Shown in pieces: positions 1 through 64,000 of a stretch of 64,000 nucleotides of DNA. The stretch's first letter is position 1. Each line of letters starts with the position of its first letter. Source of the stretch: Zoroaster sp. YZ-2022 (taxonomy: Eukaryota > Echinodermata > Asteroidea > Forcipulatida > Zoroasteridae); contig CM055821.1 in NCBI GenBank assembly GCA_029582265.1, positions 45,699,694-45,763,693 of the forward strand, written 5' to 3'. The notes beneath the pieces were generated by a model that was not told the DNA's origin, made no database searches, and saw nothing but the letters and a program-made list of their open reading frames with translations. The position numbers and the translations under genes were made by a program.

Positions 1-24
1 GTCAAGATTAGAAGGTCAACTTAC

Positions 25-55708
<55,684 letters not shown>

Positions 55709-55865
55709 CTGTGCAAAAAAAAAAAAAAAAATGAATAAATTACATTAGCCATGCTGGGTTCAAAATTGTTTCTTGATAAATTAGTATTATTACTAATACT
55801 GAAATAAATATTTAATAAGTGCTTCTAAAACTTAAAGTTGAGTTTATTTTTTACCCACATAAAAC

Positions 55866-56068
55866 TCAGGGTGTGATTGGGCAGTTTTGATAAATCCAAG
55901 TAAATTTTGCTTGGTGGTATTGGGGCTGCTGTTGTGAACAGCGCTGGGGTGAAATCTATAGTTCTGAGCGTTTGCTTTGCTTTCCTTTATTGCTTAAATC
56001 TTTAAAATCTGGAGGATCACAGCATTGCGATTTGTAAAAATCCAAAAATCCGGACAAAACACACCCCT
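55866..56068. repeat. Dispersed repeat (GGGTGTGATTGGGCAGTTTT), copy 2
   Basis: About 200 bp shared with 27250-27456. Starts GGGTGTGATTGG and ends ACACACCCCTG, a short inverted terminus. Here no satellite follows it. Confidence 0.75.
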
Positions 56069-56069
56069 G

Positions 56070-57014
56070 AAAAACATTAACAGATGGGAGTCTTTTAAGA
56101 ATCACAAGATTGCATCTGAATTGATCCATTTCACAAAATATTGAATAGGATCGAGTGAAACAAATTGGTTTTACCTAGAATAAAAAAAAATTGCTGTTAT
56201 AAGACATGTACAACAGAAATTTTTTGGGGCAGTGTGTGTGTGTTTAGCTCACATATTGTATATCATTTTGTTTATCAGATCCTTTATCGATCCTTATCCC
56301 CGGGGTCTACTTCATTTTGAATGTCGATACTGCTTGTAAGCCTTGGGAAAGAGGTTAATCCAATGATCTGTACTAAGAGTATGCGTGTATTTCAGAATAC
56401 TGTAATCGATGTACACGTTTGGAGCAAAGGCACAGTGGCAAAAATACAAGTACATGTAGATGACACATGATGTGTGTTCCAATCAAATGACAATGATCTA
56501 TGAGTGAGTTATTAAATTAGCAGTTACTGTGAAGGATTTGATCCGTCAATATTTGAATATTCTGATCAGACATGATTACATCATGTCTACTGAATGCCAT
56601 TGCATGTTCCACGTGTTTCGATCACTACTTCACCCAAAATTTAGTTTTTTATTGGTGCACTTTTATTTTCCATGTAAAAAGGAAATTAGTTACATACTGT
56701 ATGTAACGTCAATTTATGAGACATTTCACTGATACAGTCCACTGGTGTCATACTTTGACCAGCAATAATACATCACGCCACATAATTCTATTGTTATTCG
56801 ACTTCATTACTCTGTAGTTAAATACTCTGCTCTGGTGAAATCACTTATTTGGAAGTCATTTGTTTTTCTGTCGATTATGAATTAGAGCAATTTACATGAA
56901 AATAAAGATTCACGCATCTTTAATTACAGGCAGTAGTTTGGAAATAGGTTGTCCAAAGTTGTTATTCTTTGAAAAAACAGTGTGTTCAAATGTTTAACTT
57001 CCAATACTCTTGCA
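56070..57014. other. Non-coding stretch upstream of exon 1, nothing recognised
   Basis: AT-rich, no terminal repeats or coding homology that I can support. Should still be intron, as the start of the kinesin gene lies further right. Confidence 0.4.
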
Positions 57015-57633
57015 TATATACTACTCAAAACAATTTAGGGAACACCGGATTTTTAACATCGAATAGGTTTGAAATGTTCCATGAACCGGGATTTTCATTT
57101 GCAACCCCCTCTCTCTTTCAGTAGTCATGTCATGAAATGTGTAATCACTACATGCATCCTTTATCATCTGTTTCACAGGTACGTTCTGTGGCAAAGTTTA
57201 GCTTGTGCACATGCGTGACTTCAAGGCTTATTAGCATACTAAGTAGGCGATGTAAACAAACAAGGTTTTCGCTGGGTTTTTTGTCATCGCTGTTAGCCGC
57301 ATTATTCATGATTGTATCAGTGTATTGACCCTTATTATGTTAACAAGGCTTCTTTCACGTCATGTTGAGTCTAATTTCCACAAAATCCAAACAGAAAATC
57401 CCTGCGAATTTGTTCGTGGATAAAATAGTCAACTCGGGGACATTTTTGTCATTGGATATTAAGGCACTTCTGTTTGGGCTATAAAAACGATGTTAACGTT
57501 TTTAGGGAAGAATAAAAAATAGAAATGATTTATGAGGGTATGAAGTTCCCGGATGTGTAAACATTATGCGTTACTACCATTTTTCTTTTGGTAGTGACTA
57601 GACGCTTGCATATGTTGAAAATTCTGTTGTTAC

Positions 57634-57795
57634 CCGCCCATGATTTTTTCTGCAAACAAGAGTTGCCATCCCGCGATATTTCAGCCAATCAGATGTCTTA
57701 TACATATTCGTCATCTTAAATAACGTGCCATGTGATTGGCTGAAATATTGTGGGATGGTAATTCTTGTTTGCAGAAAAAAAAATCGCCTCCCGAT
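57634..57795. repeat. Imperfect palindrome (foldback MITE)
   Basis: Arms of about 60 bp: TTTTTTCTGCAAACAAGAGT / AATTCTTGTTTGCAGAAAAA and TATTTCAGCCAATCA / TGATTGGCTGAAATA, around a short centre at 57700-57725. Confidence 0.8.
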
Positions 57796-58309
57796 TGATG
57801 TAGTTTGTAAAGCAAGGGAATCATTTTAATAATAATTATTAATTTTCTGATTAATTTATGTTATATCACCACAACTATTTTAGATTTTCGCTTCGCTTTT
57901 TAGGCTGAGCTCATTTGTCTGTTTCCACAGATTCGACAAAGTGCTTCCAGAACAGTAAGATGATGCTCCATTTTATAGTTTCTAAAATGCCCCAAAAAGG
58001 AAAAGGAAAAATGTAGTAAGAAAGTGTAAACGTGTTTGTAAATTCAAACCATTCATCTCGTGAAACCTATTTTCCAATTCTTCACAAAAACTTTTGAAAC
58101 TGAGAAATTATGGATTTAAATTAAGTGCTTTTTAACCCTTACTTTTTTTTTAAATAATTACCTTAGCAACCAATTTCTGGTCCATTACACATCTTCTTGG
58201 TAGTTTTGTCACTCAATGTGCTTGTGTGTCGTTTATTCATGAGTTGGAGTGTTTGTAACGTCAATTTAAAGGAAAAGTTATTTAAACTCGGCGCGCTAGA
58301 TAGGGTCAA

Positions 58310-60165
58310 AGTTGATTGTTTACACGAGGGAGACCTCTGTTGTCAAGGAATGTTGCAGTACCGCGGGAACTGAACTTGCCTGCGCGGGTACCAGCACGCT
58401 GGTGCACGATTCTAAACTAAATATTGCAGGGCCAATGGGAGCAGAACGTACGTGTTCATTGTGCAGTTGTTTCTCATCGTGTGAACTTGATCCAGTGCCA
58501 ACTTCGCTAATAAAACAAAATATTGATGTGTTTGCTAAGTATATCACAATTATTGTAAACAGATCTCTTTCTTCCGGTTGTTTCCCTGATAGCCAGAAGA
58601 TTGCTCATGTTAAACCACTCCTGAAGAAACCCAATTTGGACAAGGAAGTTTTCAAAAATTACCGACCGGTAGCGAATTTAAAGTACCTTGGAAAAACAAT
58701 CGAGCGAGTTGTTTCATCACGGATCTCTGACCATGTTCGTGTGAATAACCTGTCGGATACATTTCAGTCAGCCTATAAACCATTTCATGGAACGGAAACT
58801 GCTCTTCTCCGTCAACAATGACATTTTATCTGCCATGGATGATGGAAAAATCACTGCATTAGTTTTGTTAGACTTAACCGCTTTTGACACGGTTGATCAC
58901 AAAATCCTTCTCTCCGCCTGCAATATCATCTTGGAATACATGACACAGCCCTGGATTGGTGTAAGTCCTACCTTTTAAATAGGCCTCAGCATGTTTGTAT
59001 TGGTAATGCCACCTCCGAGCCTGTTATTCTTGACTATTCTGTACCCCAAGGCTCCGTGCTCGCCCACAGTGGTTTACTGTTTATACGTTTCCAGTTCGTG
59101 ATATCATTTTGAAGTATAATTTAAATTACCATGTTCACGCTGATGACACGCAGCTCTACATTACTTTTAAATCTTCTCAAGAACCTGCCGATTCCTGCAT
59201 TACAACACTGGAGAAATGTATTCAAGAGATTCAAGTTGGATGCGACAAAACTTCCTGAAATTGAACGACGAAAAAACAGAATTTGTTCTATTTGGATCAC
59301 GTCAGCAATTGTCTAAAGTTTCTCTTCCATCTATTGCAATTGGTGACTCGCAGATAACCCCCTCATCACAAGCACGTAATTTGGGTGTTATATTTGACTC
59401 GACAATGACTTTAAAACCTCATATCTCCAACATTGTTCGCATATCATCATTTCATATCAGAAATATCAGCCGAATAAGGAAATACTTGAATAAAAGTGCT
59501 ACTGAACAAATTATTCATGCGTTTGTCACATCACGTCTCGATAACGGGAATGCTCTACTCTCACGGTCTCCCGCAGAATCAAATATCTCGTCTTCAGAAC
59601 ATACAAAACACAGCAGCTCGTGTTGTGACTTTGTCCAAAAAGTCATGCCATATCACGCCAATCTTGAAAGAACTGCACTGGCTTCCTGTTTCACAGAGAA
59701 TTGTTTTTAAACTTATGCTAATTGTTCACAAATCTTTTAATAACATTGCTCCAATTTATATTTCTGAACTGCTTAAAGTCTACACTCCATCACGCAATTT
59801 GCGCTCCAGCAACATGTCACTCCTAAAGGAACCAACATCAAAACGGAACTGGGGTGATAGGTCTTTTTCTGTCGCGGCTCCGAGACTCTGGAATCATCTT
59901 CCAACTAAACTCAAATCTTGTCATAGTATAACTAGATTTAAGTCGATGCTTAAAACTCATCTTATGTCACAATTCTTCAAAGATGATATATATTTGTAAT
60001 TCCATTGTAGGTACGTGTATCTCAGTACATAATTTTTCCCTATGTTATCATTGTATATTGTTTGTATTCATGTTTTTATCTTTGTTTCCGCGCCTTGAGC
60101 GCCCAGCAGGGTGGATATGTGCGCGCTATAAATCTTTATTATTATTATTATTATTATTATCAATT
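58310..60165 (+). pseudogene. Degenerate L2-type non-LTR retrotransposon (reverse transcriptase)
   Basis: Pieces in several frames: DPVPTSLIKQNIDVFAKY and KPLLKKPNLDKEVFKNYRPV (58470-58680); LVLLDLTAFDTVDHKILL (58860); a stretch consistent with the catalytic HADDTQLY loop (59138); LNDEKTEFVLFGSR and NLGVIFDSTMTLKPHIS (59255-59430); SCHITPILKELHWLPVSQRI and FSVAAPRLWNHLPTKLK (59640-59920). At least three frameshifts, so inactive. Ends with TATGTGCGCGCTATAAATC and (TTA)n, as L2-type tails do. 5'-truncated. Confidence 0.85.
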
Positions 60166-60397
60166 CTGTGAAACATTGTGTTTATCTGAAATAAATGATC
60201 TTGCTTTAACTGAGATTATTCCGGTGTTCCATAAATTGTTTTGAGTAGTATATATGTTATACAAATATTAAAACAGGGTGTCCACTGAGCAAAGAGTGTA
60301 TATATGAAAGACTATCTGTATTGGCTGGCTTATACTATGATTACCAGTGCCTCGACCATTGGATTTCCTTCTAGCCATCTTTCCTCCCACTCCATAA

Positions 60398-60845
60398 CCC
60401 TAACCTTCCCAAATCCTCCAAAATCATCTTTGCTAATGTGAAGGATTTTGGAGGATTGATGTTATTAGGCATACTTGCCTTTCCATGGTACATGTACATC
60501 CATGTTTGTTGCAGTGATTGTAAGGTCAGTGTGCTTGGGTCAGTGGACACTGTTTATTGCTCCATGCATGCAGGGAGGGTCCCTGGCCATGTACATGTAT
60601 CACAGATTAGAAACACATGTGTGCATACATGTTATGTGCTTGCTTTACTACTGAAGGGTTTTGGAGGATTCAGGTTACCGTATGTGTAAGCAAGTGGGCC
60701 CAGGGAGTTAGGAAGGATTCAGGTTATGTGTAAGCAAATGGGCCTAGGGAGTTAGGAAGGATTCAGGTTATGTGTAAGCAAATGGGCCTTGGGAGTTAGG
60801 AAGGATTCAGGTTATGTGTAAGCAAATGGGCCTAGGGAGTTAGGG
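60398..60845. mobile_element. TTAA-type MITE family B, copy 5 (4 subterminal units, ATAA flanks)
   Basis: Ends CCCTAACCTTCCC and GGGAGTTAGGG as in other family B copies, but flanked by ATAA on both sides (60394-60397, 60846-60849) instead of TTAA. Right end with four 43-44 bp units. Confidence 0.82.
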
Positions 60846-60959
60846 ATAATAAATAATCAAATAATATTTCTTTACAAACAAGTTCATGATACATGTGTAA
60901 ATGTACAAACCGGTTTTTTAAATTTAATTTGTAGGTCAAAACAAACAACTTAATTTAAC

Positions 60960-61260
60960 CCTCCTACAATCGGTGCAATTTTTGAAACAACCCATTCAGG
61001 CCACTCCAAGCCATTAGCTGTTGCCAGTGGCCTCATATGGTTACCCTTCTGTGCACTGTCACACCACTGAGATTACAGGGTAAAGTTGATACATTGTAGG
61101 CCATACTAATATGTTCAAACATTTACAGTGGCCTTGGGTGGCACACAGTTGATTTTGTAAGATTACTTGGAAAGGATAGCAGGCTTGTACATGTATGTAC
61201 TGAAGGTTGCTCAAGAACAGAATTTAGTGGATCGGAGTGGCCTCCATGTGTAGGAGGGTT
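60960..61260. mobile_element. TTAA MITE family G, complete copy
   Basis: Left TTAA at 60956-60959, ends CCCTCCTACAATCGG and ATGTGTAGGAGGG. Right flank reads TTTT, so one target copy has mutated. Interior GGCCACTCCAAGCCATTAGC and ACTGTCACACCACTGAGATT. Confidence 0.8.
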
Positions 61261-61434
61261 TTTATAATGAAATGAGGAAGTACAGATCTTGAAATCAACT
61301 ACGTGTACATGGATGTTTACTTGATCACTTCCTGCTATCACAACAGACAGGAACTCTTCAAAATCCCAAACTCCACGTAACCCTGGCCTATATTCCTGAT
61401 ATTGGAGTTCATGGAGGCATTTATCATGATAACA

Positions 61435-61690
61435 TGGTGAGGCCAAAAAATGTACTAAACTAATGTCGCCTGGACTAAGATGGACTTGCTAGGTGGCGAC
61501 CAAATGTAGATGAGAGGATGATTTTTTTTTTTTTTTTTTTTGGGGGGGGGGGGATAATGATGGAAGCACCAATATAAAAATTTAAAAAATTGAACAAAAA
61601 TGGTAGAGTTGCATGTTGTTTCTGGAGAACAATAGATCTGTCTTTCAAAGATATAAGCCTGTTTGTTACAGCTTTTTTTTTTCCACTAGG
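61435..61690 (-). repeat. Dispersed repeat, inverted copy of 49130-49360
   Basis: Reverse complement of the proximal copy, with expanded T18 and G10 runs at 61527-61553. Confidence 0.72.
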
Positions 61691-61749
61691 CAACGCATAA
61701 ATATCATTAATGTATGACACAATTGATGTGTCTCCTTCCCATTATAACC

Positions 61750-61973
61750 CTTCTACTATAGCTGCACTTTTAGCGGTAAGTAGCTATTGTGGTCAAAACC
61801 AGTCAACTGCCTGTTTTGACTGTTGACCCAAATGTGCACACAGGGGCATTTTTGACTGGTTTTTACTGTCATTTGGACCACCCTGAACAATACCAGACAA
61901 TGCTTTTACCAGTCAAAAATGGTCGACTCATTTTGCCCTGTAAATGTATTTACTACACGTAATGGTTTGAAAG
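61750..61973. mobile_element. TTAA MITE family A, copy 7, truncated by a SINE
   Basis: Starts CCCTTCTACTATAGCTGCAC and follows the family to GGTTTGAAAGTG, where the SINE begins. The other end does not reappear beyond the SINE, so it was deleted. Confidence 0.75.
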
Positions 61974-62336
61974 TGATAATAATAATAATGTAGACTTATA
62001 TAGCGCACGTATCCACCAAACTGGTGCTCAAGGCGCATTATATTATTACCCCTGCTCATCAGGCTCATAAATCATTCCTGAAACCATCTCAGCTCCCTGG
62101 GGAGTATACAGCTCAATTGCTGCCATTACAGCGCATATAGGGCTAATCAAACACAACAACCAACTCTGCCCTCACAGGTACCCATTTACCCCTGGGTGGA
62201 GAGAAGCAATTATGGTAAAGTGTCTTGGTCAAGGACACAAGTACCCCGGTCGTGGTTGGGATTCGAACCCACATTCTGACGACTCAGCCATCAGAACACA
62301 AATCCGATGCACTAAACCGCTCGACCATGGCACTCC
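61974..62336 (-). mobile_element. tRNA-derived SINE, full length, minus strand
   Basis: ATAATAATAATAATG tail, body, B box GGGATTCGAACCC at about 62260, A-box side AACCGCTCGACCATGGCAC at 62315. Subfamily with ACTCAGCCATCAGAACACA, like the copies at 1440 and 16996. Confidence 0.88.
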
Positions 62337-62339
62337 ATG

Positions 62340-62818
62340 TACAAGTTTCTCTTTTAACAGGAAAAAGGAGTATCTTTTTAAAACAACAGGCTGCAGGATT
62401 TATTATGTGTAGCAAGTTTGACTGCATGTCATTCATTCTTGCAATGATCTTTCTTTGTCTATTTACTGGAATCCTTCATGAAGGACAATTGACTCTTCCA
62501 AGAGTTCTGGAGATTGTCCTTACATAAACAAACAATTAGAAAGGTTCTCAGTTGTCATATAAGGCTGTGTTTGTATTAGGGATTAATATTTTCCAAATAT
62601 AACAATTTTAAGTCCAAAGCAGACAGCTGTATAACTTCTGTTGTAACTGATAGGCCTAACTTTAAAAGTATGCATTTGAGACACACCCTTCTAAAATAAA
62701 AACACCAATTTGCCTGTAAGTCATCTGTACACTGACCCTCGTTAAGTGCTGGAGAATAATTTGCCTACAAAGAACAATAAAAAACTAGTGAGCAATTAAT
62801 AAAATGCACTGGATAATA
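62340..62818. other. Non-coding, nothing recognised
   Basis: A 100-codon frame at 62225-62527 starts in the SINE and has no domain; I do not call it. A 28-nt acceptor/donor-bounded segment at about 62735 was considered as an exon and rejected. Confidence 0.4.
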
Positions 62819-62820
62819 GT

Positions 62821-63180
62821 TAGGCCAAAACAAAAAAGTATCTGGTTTCTGGTCATCGGTCGGCTTCAAAATCGGTGCGGTGACATACTTTCTTTCTTTT
62901 CTTTTGCTAACAGGGTAATACGTGACACATTGTATACACAGGGACCAAATTTCCTATGTACAAAGTATAATGGCTAAGAGAGGCATCACAAATCAGGCAA
63001 ACGTTCATACCCCTATATGAAAAAGTCATTTAAAGCACAGCACGGCAGAATTCCAATCGATCCAGCAATTTTGGCTGCAATTGGACATCATTTCATAGCA
63101 ACAACAAAAAAAAATTAAAATACCGACATGCGGGTTTGACGTGCGCAGAGACCAGAAACCGGATATATTTTTTTTGGCCT
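62821..63180 (+). mobile_element. MITE family P, copy 6
   Basis: Ends TAGGCCAAAACAAAAAAGTA and TATATTTTTTTTGGCCT with TTTCTGGTCATCGGTC / GACCAGAAACCGGA arms inside. Uninterrupted copy. Confidence 0.8.
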
Positions 63181-63184
63181 TACA

Positions 63185-64000
63185 TGTATGTCATGGTTTT
63201 AATTCTCTTGGATTTGGCCTTCGAACATATATGTAGGATGTTTATGTTAGATAAATGGTGGATGGAGTTTCATGTTTGAAAATCCAAATTTTGCATAAAA
63301 TTAACTTTCAAACGAAAATGAATGAAAAAAAAAAAATAATAATCTCTTCACGCCAAAGACAATTGGGCTACATATCAGACAGGCACCATTTGATGGAAAT
63401 TTTCTCCTCAAAATAAATTTAAACAAAATGTTTTGACCTGCAGAGCTCACTCTTAACACAAAGGCTTAGTGTGTCTATGGTTGACCATAGAGAAAGGACC
63501 GACTCTACAAATGTAAACATGTGTACAATATATAATACATGTACTGTTTGGGCAAATGCTTTGCGGTTTTATTCTCCAGAGAAAGCTGACCTGAGCCAGC
63601 CTCAGCCTCAGGGCTTGCAAGCAAATTACAAGAATGCTGTGCTGCAGTAGGAAGGCAGGGGACAAGGCCACCCAACTTTCAAAGTCCATGCCTAGCAAGC
63701 AGAGGCTAAATTTGGAACAACTTTTTTCGATAAAAATAATCAAAAATGTTTTTATTTTTATTTTTATTTTTTTATTTTTTTATTGCAGTAACCAATCAGT
63801 TTAGGGCAATAACTTTTACCACCAGGGTTTAGTAGTGAGAACAAGGCACACCCTGGGGATGAGATTGGATCTGAGGAAATCAAAATAACTCTGGGGCAAT
63901 AATTATTAGAGTGAGTGATAATGTGACTTTGTAGTGATGACAAACGTGTTTGACAAGAGAGCAATGGTTTGACAAATATCCCCAATTACTGCAAGACAAT
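63185..64000. other. Non-coding to window end, nothing recognised
   Basis: AT-rich, with a TTTTTATTTTTATTTTT run at 63750-63785. No kinesin exon or transposon terminus could be supported. Confidence 0.4.

Larger units (their letters stand above)
57021..60248. mobile_element. 3.2-kb TIR-bounded element, TSD TATATA, holding an L2 copy
   Basis: Inverted ends CTACTCAAAACAATTTAGGG and complement of CCATAAATTGTTTTGAGTAG, then GAACACCGG on both. TATATA at 57015-57020 and 60249-60254. Interior before 58300 has no clear transposase frame. Superfamily not assigned. Confidence 0.75.

Noticed and set aside
62225..62527. 100-codon plus-strand frame
   Set aside because: Begins in the SINE head and lacks any recognisable domain.
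62730..62765. Possible upstream kinesin exon encoding ANYSPALNE
   Set aside because: Has an acceptor-like TTTGTAG and donor-like GTCAGT, but the sequence matches no kinesin segment and its 28-nt length does not give the phase 0 start needed by exon 1.

Overview
This is a eukaryotic, AT-rich, intron-rich and extremely repeat-dense window. It contains one large host gene on the minus strand. I read it as 24 consecutive exons of a kinesin-3 motor of the KIF16B type, covering about 1,247 codons between positions 55708 and 25. The exon phases join without a gap. The gene is open at both ends: the first roughly 40 residues of the motor should lie beyond 64000, and the C-terminal lipid-binding end expected from KIF16B should lie before position 1. 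The organism is probably a marine invertebrate, plausibly a deuterostome such as an echinoderm. That rests on the tRNA-derived SINEs with (TTA)n tails, the L2-like and Jockey-like retroelements and the many TTAA-flanked MITEs. The species assignment is inference only.

Layout in gene order, right to left: motor head, exons 1-11 (55.7-26.8 kb); neck and linker, exons 12-14 (26.0-22.6 kb); FHA domain, exons 15-18 (21.4-15.3 kb); long E/K/R/Q-rich coiled coil, exons 19-23 (14.4-1.7 kb); a polar Gly/Ser/Gln-containing segment, exon 24 (25-97).

Everything else is intron, and much of it can be read as transposon strata. Families recognised: piggyBac-like MITEs with TTAA duplications (several families); hAT-like elements with CAG-type ends; a Tc1/mariner- or pogo-like TA element; elements starting GTGAC; foldback MITEs; at least two tRNA-derived SINE families; an L2-type and a Jockey-type reverse transcriptase; and 5'-truncated 3' ends of others. 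Many are nested. In the clearest case a TTAA MITE sits inside a reverse transcriptase gene that itself sits inside another TTAA MITE.

Tandem arrays are prominent: a hexamer-type array (6.2-6.7 kb), a 30-bp array (15.4-16.7 kb), a 60-bp array (27.5-30.3 kb), a 27-bp array split by a SINE (36.7-37.9 kb), a variable 44-bp subterminal array inside one MITE family, and about 450 bp of pure (ATT)n at 54.3-54.8 kb. Arrays whose unit is a multiple of three produce long spurious open frames, which I did not annotate as genes. I saw no rRNA, CRISPR array, operon or functional tRNA gene.
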